The position numbers and the translations under genes were made by a program. From contig JBPOEZ010000007.1 in NCBI GenBank assembly GCA_051252005.1, forward strand, positions 93,613 through 157,612: a stretch of 64,000 bases of DNA. Direction: 5' to 3'. How positions within the stretch are numbered: position 1 is the stretch's first letter; the number at the start of each line of letters is the position of its first letter. Positions 28,169 to 36,860 of this stretch are shown piece after piece. Origin of the DNA: JACOMS01 sp051252005. GTDB taxonomy: Bacteria; Pseudomonadota; Alphaproteobacteria; Caulobacterales; Maricaulaceae. A model generated the notes under the pieces. That model was not told where the DNA came from. It did not search any database and saw nothing but the letters and a program-made list of their open reading frames with translations.

Positions 28169-28777
28169 GTGCGGCCCAGCTTTCTTATCGTCGATGATTT
28201 TTTATCCAACCCTTATGAGGTTCGAGATCAAGCCTTAGCGCTGTCTTATGATCCGGCCTTTAAGAAGGGAAACTACCCAGGTCTTCTTTCAACAAAACCG
28301 CTGCAAATGAACGGTATTAACCCCGTTATTTCTAACCTCATTGGCACGCAAGTGATGGCGGACTCGCAAACGTCTCATGGTCATTGCCGCCTGACACTAG
28401 CGGGCGATAAAGGGAAAAGCGGCGTTCATGTCGATCCCTGCTTTTACTCGGGGATCTTATATCTCTCCAAGCCTGAGAATTGCCGCGGCGGAACTGATTT
28501 CTTTAGGCATCGCCGTACAGGACTAGAATCCGTGCCGTCTAAGCAAACAGACCTAATGGCCAGCGGTTACACTGATCCAAATGTTCTCATAGATACTATT
28601 GTGAATAAAGACACATTGCTAAGTAGCCGGTGGGAACGCACGATGCGCGCGCCCATGCGTTTTAACAGGCTTATACTGTTTAATCCGTGGCTATTCCACA
28701 ACGCTGGGCCTGCGTTTGGCAAAACACCAGAAACCGGACGGTTAGTGTGTTTATTCTTTTTTGCGGCTAAGCCGTAA
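28169..28777 (+). CDS. DUF6445-family protein, 2OG-Fe(II) dioxygenase-like
   Basis: 202 residues from GTG 28169. FLIVDDFLSNPYEVRDQAL at the N-terminus, GVHVDPCFYSGILYLSKP (H-x-D of an iron site), GGTDFFRHRRTG and LFNPWLFHNAGPAFG (distal His) follow the plan of the double-stranded beta-helix oxygenases and of DUF6445. Enzymatic activity is inferred only. It directly follows the small lipoprotein gene and converges on the DUF6481-like gene with 5 bp between stops. Confidence 0.78.
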   Translation: MRPSFLIVDDFLSNPYEVRDQALALSYDPAFKKGNYPGLLSTKPLQMNGINPVISNLIGTQVMADSQTSHGHCRLTLAGDKGKSGVHVDPCFYSGILYLSKPENCRGGTDFFRHRRTGLESVPSKQTDLMASGYTDPNVLIDTIVNKDTLLSSRWERTMRAPMRFNRLILFNPWLFHNAGPAFGKTPETGRLVCLFFFAAKP

Positions 28778-28782
28778 AAAGC

Positions 28783-29133
28783 TTAGCGGCGCCCGTGCTT
28801 GGCTTTACGCGCAGCATATTTTGCATCGCGGCGAGCTTTTTGTTGACGAACAAGCTCTTCCTGAGCTTTTTTACGCGCTTCTTCAGCAATAATTCTTTTG
28901 CGCTCTTCTTCAGCCTTCTCAGCGGCAAGCCGCGCTTCTTCTTCTTTACGTTTTACCGCACGTTCAGCTTCGCGTTTTTCACGGCGAGCATTTCGTTCGG
29001 CCCGTTCGGCTAATTTACGAGCTTTTTCTGCGGGGTCCATTTGCTTTTCTTTAGCGCGCTTAAGCATCGCTAGTTTTGCTTCTTTTTGGGATTTCAATCT
29101 ATCATTGAAATTTTGGCCGGGTAAGCCTGACAT
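28783..29133 (-). CDS. Small, highly charged helical protein (DUF6481-like)
   Basis: 116 residues from ATG 29133 (an upstream extension to 29175 is less likely). After MSGLPGQNFNDRLKSQKEAK nearly the whole chain is Lys/Arg/Glu/Ala-rich single helix, e.g. REAERAVKRKEEEARLAAEK, ending in a basic tail KARRDAKYAARKAKHGRR. This composition fits the DUF6481 family of alphaproteobacteria; the function is unknown, with nucleic-acid or ribosome contact as a guess. Confidence 0.72.
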   Translation of the reverse strand: MSGLPGQNFNDRLKSQKEAKLAMLKRAKEKQMDPAEKARKLAERAERNARREKREAERAVKRKEEEARLAAEKAEEERKRIIAEEARKKAQEELVRQQKARRDAKYAARKAKHGRR

Positions 29134-29231
29134 AAGGTGCCTCATTGAGTGGTAATTGCGCGCGTTAAAACACACTTCGTGCTACGGCGAAAGGGGGCAG
29201 ACAGTTTTTTTTACAACTCTAGTATAAGAGT

Positions 29232-29684
29232 CTAACTCTCAAATATAGTCCAGCCGCCTTTTTTTGTGACCTTACGGAGGATGACATACAATAACAAGCC
29301 TATTGGCCCTAGCACATATGTAAACAACAGACATGGCGCGACCAAGAGGTGAATTATATTCTTCCGGCGGGCGTCACGAGCTACCCAAGCGCCTATAAAA
29401 AGATCAAAAACCAAATAATGCGCCCAGCCAATCACAAGACCCAAAGGCTCCGCAAACAGCGCTTGGACCCCCGCTATCGACGTGAAGCCACCCTTTGTAT
29501 TTTCTGGCCCATAAACACTCATATAAATCATAAGTGAGAGATAGAAAACCCCGAGGAGCATTGGATAGAAAATGGAATGCACTATTTTTTGCGTGACCGA
29601 CCATCGCGGCGCAAAAATGAGTAACGCCCAAGCAGGCATCACTGAAATATTAATCAACGAGAATAAAAGATCAGGATTAGGCAT
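29232..29684 (-). CDS. ABA4-like (DUF4281) membrane protein
   Basis: 150 residues with four predicted membrane helices. MPAWALLIFAPRW, the FAEPLGLVIGWAHYLVFDLFIGAWVARDA stretch and GPIGLLLYVILR match the ABA4/DUF4281 family; the plant member is needed for neoxanthin formation. Bacterial members have no settled role, though carotenoid chemistry is often suggested. No carotenoid gene is in the window. It lies 27 bp downstream of dnaQ on the same strand. Confidence 0.82.
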   Translation of the reverse strand: MPNPDLLFSLINISVMPAWALLIFAPRWSVTQKIVHSIFYPMLLGVFYLSLMIYMSVYGPENTKGGFTSIAGVQALFAEPLGLVIGWAHYLVFDLFIGAWVARDARRKNIIHLLVAPCLLFTYVLGPIGLLLYVILRKVTKKGGWTIFES

Positions 29685-29711
29685 ATCTATCTTTCTTGTA
29701 GTTCGAAACGG

Positions 29712-30443
29712 TTATGCAGAGGAGGACCGTGTAGATTTATTCCAGTAATATTGCCAAATCATGGTTTCATCATCCCCGCCCATTGATTTTACCCATGCGC
29801 TGTGCGCCTCTTTTTCAGCTTCCGATATTAGAGCTGTCAACGGGACTGGTCTGGCTTTGGCGACAGGTGTAAGGACAGAATCGACCTTCTTTTTGATTTG
29901 ATCATCAAAAGCGAGCTTTCGCATACGGCCGCCATTGAGATCTAGATAGACTTCAGCGAGTAATTCCGAATCGACGATGGCTCCGTGTTTATTCCGGCTG
30001 GTCAAAGAAATATTGAAACGCTTACACAGAGCATCTAGCGAGGCAGGCGAACCTGGAAACATTGACCTAGCAATCCGAAGTGTATCAATAAAACGGTTTT
30101 TGGGAATAGGATCAAATCCTGCCCTTTCTAGCTCAGCATTAACAAAGCCTCGGTCAAAATCTGCGTTATGCGCAACAAGCGGACTGTCACCGACAAAATC
30201 GAGAAAATCTTGTGCAACGTCTTTAAAAAGCGGTTTACCCGTCAAAAATTCGCGGGTTAATCCGGTAATCTCAGTGACTTTTTCGGGAACATCTCTCTGC
30301 GGATCAAGATAAGCGTGATAGCTCTCACCTGTTGGAATGAAATCGATTATCTCTATACAGCCAATTTCCGTGATTTTATCTAAACCCTTTGCGTCAAAGC
30401 CGGTCGTCTCTGTATCAAAAACAATTTCGCGCTTACCGCTCAT
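29712..30443 (-). CDS. dnaQ: DNA polymerase III epsilon subunit (3'-5' proofreading exonuclease)
   Basis: 243 residues. The DEDDh exonuclease motifs are complete: VFDTETTGF (ExoI), LVAHNADFDRGFVNAEL (ExoII) and NKHGAIVDSELLAEVY (ExoIII, with His and Asp). The C-terminal tail (about 180-243) would bind the polymerase alpha subunit. Last gene of the overlapping ppsR-maf-aroE-coaE-dnaQ operon, 4 bp after coaE. This order beside the origin is common in alphaproteobacteria. Confidence 0.95.
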   Translation of the reverse strand: MSGKREIVFDTETTGFDAKGLDKITEIGCIEIIDFIPTGESYHAYLDPQRDVPEKVTEITGLTREFLTGKPLFKDVAQDFLDFVGDSPLVAHNADFDRGFVNAELERAGFDPIPKNRFIDTLRIARSMFPGSPASLDALCKRFNISLTSRNKHGAIVDSELLAEVYLDLNGGRMRKLAFDDQIKKKVDSVLTPVAKARPVPLTALISEAEKEAHSAWVKSMGGDDETMIWQYYWNKSTRSSSA

Positions 30444-30447
30444 GAAG

Positions 30448-31041
30448 TTATGTCCTGCTTTTTATGGCTGAAAGAATAGTCTGCACTTGTTTGCGGGCGT
30501 GATCCAGACCTTTGTCTGTAAAGATAAGGTAATCAGCTAACACGCGTTTTTTGGCGTCTGGCATTTGGCGTCCCAGCAAAGACTTAAACAGGTCCTCTGT
30601 CATCCCATCTCGCGACAAAACGCGTTTTTTTTGCACCTCTTCAGGTGCCGTCACAACAACAATTTGGTCAACATATTTGTGGCCGCCTGTTTCAAAGAGA
30701 AGTGGCACATCAAACACGGCGCAGTCAACTCTATCACGTTTGGCTTGCTCTAAAAATGCTGCGCGTTTTTTCGCCACCATAGGATGAATGAAGCTCTCCA
30801 AGACCTTCAAATTTAAAGGGTCTGACCGCATATGCATACCAAGGACGGCGCGGTCGATCGCTTCATCTTTAATGGCATCAGGAAAAACAGCCTTAATGAG
30901 CGGTACCGCTTCTCCGCCTTTAGCATAAAGTGCATGAACCGCTGCGTCAGCATCGAAAACCGGACAGCCAGCATCTCGAAACATCGCGGCAGTTGTTGAT
31001 TTCCCCATACCGATTGAGCCTGTCAGACCGATAATAATCAA
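30448..31041 (-). CDS. coaE: Dephospho-CoA kinase
   Basis: 197 residues. GLTGSIGMGKST is the Walker A loop at the N-terminus, FDADAAVHALY the substrate-binding Asp segment, and VFDVPLLFETGGHKYVD the typical central block. Catalyses the last step of CoA synthesis. Its ATG overlaps the aroE stop (ATGA). Confidence 0.95.
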   Translation of the reverse strand: MIIIGLTGSIGMGKSTTAAMFRDAGCPVFDADAAVHALYAKGGEAVPLIKAVFPDAIKDEAIDRAVLGMHMRSDPLNLKVLESFIHPMVAKKRAAFLEQAKRDRVDCAVFDVPLLFETGGHKYVDQIVVVTAPEEVQKKRVLSRDGMTEDLFKSLLGRQMPDAKKRVLADYLIFTDKGLDHARKQVQTILSAIKSRT

Positions 31042-31916
31042 GAGCGGCTCTCCAAAATCTTGAGAAGCTTATCCGTTGGATCCAATTCATCGGGCGGCCG
31101 AACACCATAAAACAGCTTAAAAGATGGCCGAGCTTGAGCGACTAACATTTCAAGTCCGCCTAAACACGGAAGACCGAGTCTTTTCGCTTGCGCTAGCAGC
31201 GGTGTTACTCTTGGCGTATAAACAAGATCATATATAAAAGTCCCGGGCTCGGCCCCTGCTAGGCTTATATCCAAAGCTGGTTTCCCGCTCATTCCGCCCG
31301 CGCTGGCATTAATCACAAGGCCTGACGTTTGCAGGGCCTGCTCTCTTTTTGCCCAAGGAACGGTATAAAGACTCGGAACATTAATTTCCGCGGCTAAAGC
31401 TTCCGCGCGGCTATCTGTTCGTGATGTTATGCGGATTTCAGGACAATTTAAGGATAGGAGCGCGCCGATGACCGCCTGCGCTGCTCCGCCCGCGCCAATA
31501 ATCATCGCCGGCACGCTCATAACTTCATGCGCGCCAAAATGGGCGAGCAGCGGCGCGGCAAATCCTTCAAGGTCCGTATTGTGAGCTATAAGTTTACCGC
31601 CGCGTTTATAAAGACAGTTCGCAACGCCGAGTTTACGGGCGTCCGGCGTCGATTCATCTGCAGCCTCAAAAGCAAGATGTTTAAGGGGCAACGTTACATT
31701 TAGGCCCGTGATCGACGTACGTTTCAAAGACCTAAAGGCATCAAGCGCTTTATCTGGGCGCACAGCGAAATGCACATAAGCCCCATTAATCCCCATTTTT
31801 TGCAGCCAAAAGGAATGCAGAACGGGCGATAAAGAGTGATGGATTGGCCAGCCGCATACGCCGGCTAACTTTAAGGGTTCCCCTTTGGCTGTTTTTTCCA
31901 TAGCCGTTTCGCTCAC
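31038..31916 (-). CDS. aroE: Shikimate dehydrogenase
   Basis: 292 residues. GWPIHHSLSPVLHSFW binds shikimate, GLNVTLPLKHLAFEAAD holds the catalytic Lys, and MIIGAGGAAQAVIGAL is the NADP-binding loop; the terminal GLEMLVAQARPSFKLFYG is also diagnostic. Catalyses 3-dehydroshikimate reduction in aromatic amino-acid synthesis. Overlaps its neighbours on both sides by 4 bp. Confidence 0.95.
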   Translation of the reverse strand: MSETAMEKTAKGEPLKLAGVCGWPIHHSLSPVLHSFWLQKMGINGAYVHFAVRPDKALDAFRSLKRTSITGLNVTLPLKHLAFEAADESTPDARKLGVANCLYKRGGKLIAHNTDLEGFAAPLLAHFGAHEVMSVPAMIIGAGGAAQAVIGALLSLNCPEIRITSRTDSRAEALAAEINVPSLYTVPWAKREQALQTSGLVINASAGGMSGKPALDISLAGAEPGTFIYDLVYTPRVTPLLAQAKRLGLPCLGGLEMLVAQARPSFKLFYGVRPPDELDPTDKLLKILESRS

Positions 31917-32509
31917 TGCGCCGCAACGCCGCGTTGGCGCAGATAGTCAAGAACAGGCAGTAACGATAACCCTAATATTGAGAAAAAATCGCCTTCAACA
32001 TGGGAAAACAACTGCGCGCCTCGACCTTCAAAACGGTATGCGCCCACGCTTTTCAGAACGACATCGCCTTCTTGTTCAAGATAATCATCAAGGAAGTTTT
32101 CTGAAAAGTTTCTCACGTTTAACGTCGTTTTAGAAATATGGCGCCAAACAGGCTGTCCGTTTTCGCAAATGACGATCCCGCCGATAAGATGATGTGCTTG
32201 TCCCCGCATAGATAAAAGACGTTCGCGCGCCGCGTCCATCGTTTTAGGTTTGTCAAAAATTTGGCCGTTCATAACCATAATTTGATCCGCACCGATAACT
32301 AGGCCCGGCTCGGTGCGGCTAACTCTGACAGCCTTTGCCTCCGCGAGGGCGTCGGCAATATCTCTTGGCAAAGCGCCTTCGGCGAGCATTGCCGTTTTTA
32401 TAGCACTTTCGTCTACGGGGCGAGTTATGACCTTAAACGTAAGGCCTGCTTCTGTTAGAATTTGAGCCCGAATAGCGCTTCCAGAAGCCAATATTAGAGA
32501 ATTACTCAT
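31913..32509 (-). CDS. maf: Maf-family nucleotide pyrophosphatase
   Basis: 198 residues. LILASGSAIRAQILTEAG at the N-terminus is the Maf signature, VIGADQIMVMNGQIFDKP the second conserved block. Maf proteins hydrolyse non-canonical or modified NTPs. Overlaps the ppsR-like gene upstream and aroE downstream by 4 bp each. Confidence 0.93.
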   Translation of the reverse strand: MSNSLILASGSAIRAQILTEAGLTFKVITRPVDESAIKTAMLAEGALPRDIADALAEAKAVRVSRTEPGLVIGADQIMVMNGQIFDKPKTMDAARERLLSMRGQAHHLIGGIVICENGQPVWRHISKTTLNVRNFSENFLDDYLEQEGDVVLKSVGAYRFEGRGAQLFSHVEGDFFSILGLSLLPVLDYLRQRGVAAQ

Positions 32510-33342
32510 TTTTGCGCTCGTCTTTGATAGAGGTTGATAATCTGCGCCGCAGTTTCTTCAATCGACCTACGGGTAACATCAACAACAGCATAACCCTTTT
32601 TAACAAAAAGGCGCTTGGCTTGCCGCATCTCGTCTCGCACGCGGTCTTGATCAATATAATCTGTGCTATCATTTTCATTAAGACCAACAAGCCGTTGTTC
32701 ACGGATTTGAACAATCCGATCAGGCGAAGCGACAAGACCGACAATAAATGGGTCTTTAAATGTGTCGAGTATAGCAGGGAGCGGCATTCCAGGCACAAGC
32801 GGAATATTACCTGTTCGATAACCTCGGTTACCTAAGTAAATACTCGTGGGTGTTTTTGAGGTCCGGCTCACACCTAAAAGCACAATATCAGCCGTTTTAA
32901 GCCCCATAACATTTTGCCCATCATCATGAACCATTGCGTAATCAAGAGCGGCCATACGGTCGAAATATTCAGTATCGAGATTACGCTGCGCGGCAACTTG
33001 GTGAGACTGTGATGCACCAAGATAGCGGCCAAGCATCGCAATCGTTGCATCTAAGATTGAAATTGCTGGTATATTAAGACCGGCACAATGGGTCTCAAGA
33101 AGCTTTCTCTGACCTTCATTAGCAATCGTATAAAGGACAACTCCCGGCTTATCTTCAATTTCGCGCAAGGTTTGCATCATCTGGTCTTTTGTCCGTACCA
33201 ATGCATGAATATGCTCAAGCGGCGTTGCATTTCGAAATTGTGCGCAAGAAGCCTTCATCATTGCAACCAAAGTTTCCCCAGTCCCATCAGAGATAAGGTG
33301 AACATGGAAATATATGGAGAGATTTTTCGAGGCAGCTAACAT
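32506..33342 (-). CDS. ppsR: PEP synthase / pyruvate phosphate dikinase regulatory protein (DUF299)
   Basis: 278 residues. YFHVHLISDGTGETL at the N-terminus and LLGVSRTSKTPTSIYLGNRGYRTGNIPLVPG (P-loop region, about residue 155-185) define the family of bifunctional ADP-dependent kinase/phosphorylases acting on PpsA or PpdK. First gene of the leftward operon and left flank of the predicted oriC, as in Caulobacter (RP001 homologue) and Rickettsia. Starts at ATG 33342. Confidence 0.94.
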   Translation of the reverse strand: MLAASKNLSIYFHVHLISDGTGETLVAMMKASCAQFRNATPLEHIHALVRTKDQMMQTLREIEDKPGVVLYTIANEGQRKLLETHCAGLNIPAISILDATIAMLGRYLGASQSHQVAAQRNLDTEYFDRMAALDYAMVHDDGQNVMGLKTADIVLLGVSRTSKTPTSIYLGNRGYRTGNIPLVPGMPLPAILDTFKDPFIVGLVASPDRIVQIREQRLVGLNENDSTDYIDQDRVRDEMRQAKRLFVKKGYAVVDVTRRSIEETAAQIINLYQRRAQK

Positions 33343-33747
33343 TTATTCGTTCTAGGCAAAGCTTCACATGTTGTCCACAGACCTGATCGCTGCGTTTACA
33401 CTTTGTTAACAAGTATGAAGAAAGTGTTAATTTCTAACAGAGTTCTCCGCTTGTGTATGTTTTTCTAGTTATTATCTGAGTTAGAGAGGAAAACTTCTTA
33501 TTCCTATTTCATACTTTATTAATCCACAGCTTAAACCACTTAAAATATTGAACTTTTTTAGTTTTACAGTCTTAAATGTTAAGTTATTAAGTTATTCGCT
33601 TGTGAATAAGTTTACCTTTCTTAAAAAGTTATTAATAAATATGATCAAAAGGTTAAGATAATCCACAAATCCTCAGGCCTTACAACAATCACTTCTTTTA
33701 TTTAAAACATAGAAGGGGGAAACCTTCTTGAACGAAAGTGTTTAAAA
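33343..33747. other. Predicted chromosome replication origin (oriC)
   Basis: A 405-bp, visibly AT-rich gap between divergent ppsR and hemE, the location of the Caulobacter and Rickettsia origins. DnaA-box-like sites: TTGTCCACA (33371-33379), TAATCCACA (33520-33528), TTATTCACA on the minus strand (33601-33609) and TAATCCACA (33659-33667). A perfect CtrA box lies at 33621-33635 between the last two. TTAA-rich runs around 33530-33640 would serve as an unwinding region. No ORF of note. Divergent transcription away from the gap and parS/parAB 6-10 kb away agree. The identification is by position and motifs, not tested. Confidence 0.85.
33621..33635 (+). promoter_or_regulatory. CtrA box inside oriC
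   Basis: TTAAAAAGTTATTAA equals TTAA-N7-TTAA. It lies 11 bp after one DnaA-like box and 23 bp before another. In Caulobacter, CtrA bound at such sites blocks initiation in swarmer cells; the same logic is inferred here. AT-richness raises the chance of a random match. Confidence 0.55.
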
Positions 33748-34782
33748 GTGACATCTAAACTTCTAAAAGTGCTCAGCGGAGAGGCTCTATCGCCTCCCCC
33801 TATCTGGATGATGCGGCAAGCTGGACGGCATTTACCAGAATACTTAAAGATCAGAGAAACAGCCAAAAATTTTATTGATTTTTGCTTTTCACCTGAGAAA
33901 GCTACCAGAGTTACATTACAACCAGTTGAACGCTACGATATGGACGCTGCTATATTATTTGCAGACATTCTTCTCATACCTATTGGACTTGGGCGAGACG
34001 TTCGGTTTGTGAAAGGCAAAGGACCTGTTCTAGATCCTATCAATGTTTCTGATATAGCTAAGCTTACAATAGAAGGAGCCGCTGATAGGGTCTCTTCAGT
34101 TTACGAAACCGTAAGCCGCGTAAGGTCGGAACTGGCAAGCGATAAAGCTTTAATCGGATTCTGCGGCGGTCCTTGGACTGTGGCAACTTATATGATCGAA
34201 GGCCAAGGCTCTCCTACGAAAGAAATTGCTAAGCGCTTCGCTTATGAAAATCCAAAAGCCATGGATGATCTTCTTGAAGCTCTCGCAATTTCCAGTGCAG
34301 ACTATTTGATAGGACAAGCAAGGGCCGGCGCGGACGTTCTTAAAATATTTGAAAGCTGGGCCGAAGGGTTAGCGCCGCCGCTCTTTAAAAAACTGGTTAT
34401 TCGGCCAACGGATATAATCATCAAGCGTGTTCGCGCAGCGGGGATTGACTGTCCTATTATTGGCTTTCCTCGCGGCGCTGGGCTTAACGCTGGAACTTAT
34501 GCTCATAGCTTACATGTCGACGCTATTGCTGCCGGAACAGATGTACCGCTAGCGGATTTCAGAAAAATGGTTCCGCAAGGTATGTCAGTGCAAGGGAACT
34601 TAGACCCGCTTGCGTTACGGATTGGCGGAGATGTTTTACGAAGGGCGGTTGATGGGGTTTTGAAGTCTATCGACGGACCACACATTTTCAATCTTGGGCA
34701 CGGCGTCTCCCCTGATGTTAAGATCCAGAATGTCCATGCGGTCATTAGTCATGTGAGAACTGGAGACGGTGATTATGTCTGA
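33748..34782 (+). CDS. hemE: Uroporphyrinogen decarboxylase
   Basis: 344 residues from GTG 33748. PPPIWMMRQAGRHLPEYLKIR carries the Arg/Asp active-site signature, and CGGPWTVATYMIEGQGS and HIFNLGHGVSPDVK are further family blocks. Decarboxylates uroporphyrinogen III to coproporphyrinogen III. Right flank of the predicted oriC; followed with overlap by hemJ. The ferrochelatase gene often found next in relatives is not here. Confidence 0.96.
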   Translation: MTSKLLKVLSGEALSPPPIWMMRQAGRHLPEYLKIRETAKNFIDFCFSPEKATRVTLQPVERYDMDAAILFADILLIPIGLGRDVRFVKGKGPVLDPINVSDIAKLTIEGAADRVSSVYETVSRVRSELASDKALIGFCGGPWTVATYMIEGQGSPTKEIAKRFAYENPKAMDDLLEALAISSADYLIGQARAGADVLKIFESWAEGLAPPLFKKLVIRPTDIIIKRVRAAGIDCPIIGFPRGAGLNAGTYAHSLHVDAIAAGTDVPLADFRKMVPQGMSVQGNLDPLALRIGGDVLRRAVDGVLKSIDGPHIFNLGHGVSPDVKIQNVHAVISHVRTGDGDYV

Positions 34783-35212
34783 GTATTACGAATGGTTCCG
34801 GGCGTTTCACATCATTGCGGTTATCTTTTGGATGGCTGGACTGCTCTACCTTCCAAGGCTGTATGTCTATCATAGCACGGCAAGACTTGGAGGCGAGCTC
34901 GACGAAACTCTGAAAATACAGGAACTGCGCTTACTACGGATTATTATGAATCCGGCTATGATTATTGCCTTTGTTCTTGGTTGTTGTTTGATTTACTTGC
35001 GCTGGGACGTTCTGTCCTCGTCTTACTGGCTGTATGTAAAATTGATGGGCGTTTTGGTGCTAATTGGATTTCATCATATTTTGTCAGCCGACCGTAAGAA
35101 GTTTGAACGGGGTGAGCGTCCTCGCTCGGAAAAATTTTACCGGATGATCAACGAGGTTCCGCCTTTGATTGCTATTGTTATTGTCATCATGGCTGTGATC
35201 GAACCTTTTTAA
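34775..35212 (+). CDS. hemJ: Protoporphyrinogen oxidase HemJ (CopD-type membrane protein)
   Basis: 145 residues from ATG 34775, preferred over GTG 34769 because GGAG then lies at normal spacing. Four membrane helices; FHIIAVIFWMAGLLYLPRLYVYH with a conserved His and HHILSADRKKFERGERPRSEKFYRMINEVP are typical of HemJ. The family binds heme and oxidises protoporphyrinogen IX. Overlaps the end of hemE by 8 bp. Confidence 0.93.
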   Translation: MSEYYEWFRAFHIIAVIFWMAGLLYLPRLYVYHSTARLGGELDETLKIQELRLLRIIMNPAMIIAFVLGCCLIYLRWDVLSSSYWLYVKLMGVLVLIGFHHILSADRKKFERGERPRSEKFYRMINEVPPLIAIVIVIMAVIEPF

Positions 35213-35339
35213 TGACTTGACGCAGACTGAATGTCTGTTTATCGCAAAACATAAGTTGGCTGTTCTAAGCCGCTCTCTTACCTGCATGGCAAATATAATT
35301 GACATAGACTGAAGAGAAATTACTACACAACGGAATACT

Positions 35340-36635
35340 ATGTCTGATATACAAATTGATCTTGATAACATCGAGTCTATAAGCCTCGATGATTTGAAGA
35401 AAATGAGACCTGCTGAGTTGATCGCGTTTGCTGAAGAAGTGGGCATCGAGAATGCTAGCTCTATGCGTAAGCAGGATATCTTCTTCTCAGTTCTTAAAGA
35501 CCTCGCTGAGGATGAAATTGAAATTAACGGCGGCGGAGTCGTCGAAGTTCTGCTTGATGGTTTTGGTTTTTTGCGGTCACCTGAAGCTAACTACCTACCG
35601 GGTCCTGACGATATTTATCTAAGCCCGAACCTGATTAGAAAACATGGTTTACGCACAGGTGATACAGTCTCTGGTCAGATCAGAAGCCCGAGGGATGCTG
35701 AGCGTTATTTTGCTTTAACACAGGTTGCCTCTCTTAATTTCACAACACCAGAAGAAGCGCGCAATAAAGCACATTTTGATAGCTTAACCCCGCTTTATCC
35801 TGATGAGCGTTTGAAAATGGAAATCGAAGACCCGACACTGAAAGATCGTTCAGGCCGTATCATCGATATTGTTTCGCCAATCGGTAAAGGTCAGCGGGCT
35901 TTGATCGTTGCGCCTCCGCGCACTGGTAAAACTGTTTTGTTGCAAAACATTGCTCATTCAATCGAGCGTAACCACCCTGAAGTTTATGTTCTTGTATTGC
36001 TGATTGATGAGCGTCCTGAAGAAGTGACGGATATGCAGCGTTCTGTGAAAGGTGAGGTTGTTAGTTCTACATTTGATGAGCCTGCAACGCGCCACGTACA
36101 AGTGGCTGAAATGGTTATTCAGAAAGCGAAGCGTCTAACAGAGCACGGTAAGGATGTTGTGATTTTGTTGGATTCTATCACTCGTCTAGGCCGCGCTTAT
36201 AACACAGTTGTGCCAAGTTCAGGTAAAGTGCTGACAGGCGGCGTGGATGCGAACGCCCTTCAACGGCCGAAACGCTTCTTTGGTGCTGCGCGGAATATTG
36301 AAGAAGGCGGATCTTTAACTATCATTGCTACGGCGTTGATTGATACGGGTTCACGTATGGACGAAGTTATTTTTGAAGAGTTTAAAGGAACAGGTAACAG
36401 CGAAATCGTGCTTGACCGCAAGGTTGCTGATAAGCGCGTGTTCCCTTCTATTGACGTGACAAAGTCTGGTACGCGGAAAGAAGAACTTCTAGTACCTCCG
36501 CAAGAGCTTCATAAAACCTATATGCTCCGCCGAATCTTAAATCCAATGGGGACTATGGACGCTATTGAATTCTTGATATCGAAACTTAAAGACACGAAAA
36601 ATAATTCAGATTTCTTCGACAGTATGAATACATAA
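35340..36635 (+). CDS. rho: Transcription termination factor Rho
   Basis: 431 residues. N-terminal helical domain, cold-shock RNA-binding domain (VLLDGFGFLRSPEANYLPGPDDIYLSPN), Walker A APPRTGKTVLLQNIA, Walker B VVILLDSITRLGRAYN and the Q/R-loop region follow the family closely. Hexameric RNA helicase that ends transcription. It has its own 127-bp leader after hemJ and an intrinsic terminator downstream. Confidence 0.97.
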   Translation: MSDIQIDLDNIESISLDDLKKMRPAELIAFAEEVGIENASSMRKQDIFFSVLKDLAEDEIEINGGGVVEVLLDGFGFLRSPEANYLPGPDDIYLSPNLIRKHGLRTGDTVSGQIRSPRDAERYFALTQVASLNFTTPEEARNKAHFDSLTPLYPDERLKMEIEDPTLKDRSGRIIDIVSPIGKGQRALIVAPPRTGKTVLLQNIAHSIERNHPEVYVLVLLIDERPEEVTDMQRSVKGEVVSSTFDEPATRHVQVAEMVIQKAKRLTEHGKDVVILLDSITRLGRAYNTVVPSSGKVLTGGVDANALQRPKRFFGAARNIEEGGSLTIIATALIDTGSRMDEVIFEEFKGTGNSEIVLDRKVADKRVFPSIDVTKSGTRKEELLVPPQELHKTYMLRRILNPMGTMDAIEFLISKLKDTKNNSDFFDSMNT

Positions 36636-36667
36636 ATTGATAAGATTGAAATCTACTAATTGTAAAT

Positions 36668-36692
36668 GAGCCAGGCTTTGTCTGGCTTTTTT
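36668..36692 (+). terminator. Rho-independent terminator after rho
   Basis: AGCCAG (36669-36674) pairs with CTGGCT (36682-36687), followed by a T run to 36692. The rest of the gap to 36860 holds nothing recognisable. Confidence 0.85.
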
Positions 36693-36860
36693 ATTGTCTG
36701 GCGTGACGGTGATCACATAAAAATGTCTCATTCAGGCTTATAAGAACGTTACGGTTAGACCGTATCTCCGCAATCTTGCCCCAAGTTTAGCGGTGGCTGG
36801 CTTTGGGCCTGTAATAGCGGGGCGCAGCCTGTGAGTGGCAGGTCTTGCCAGTCAGTCACA

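Noticed and set aside
28766..28787. GCTAAGC/GCTTAGC inverted repeat spanning the two convergent stop codons
   Set aside because: No T-run follows it in either direction, so I did not call it a terminator.
33531..33590. Several further TTAA repeats in oriC taken as CtrA boxes
   Set aside because: Their spacings are 5, 3 and 4 nt, not 7; expected in AT-rich DNA.
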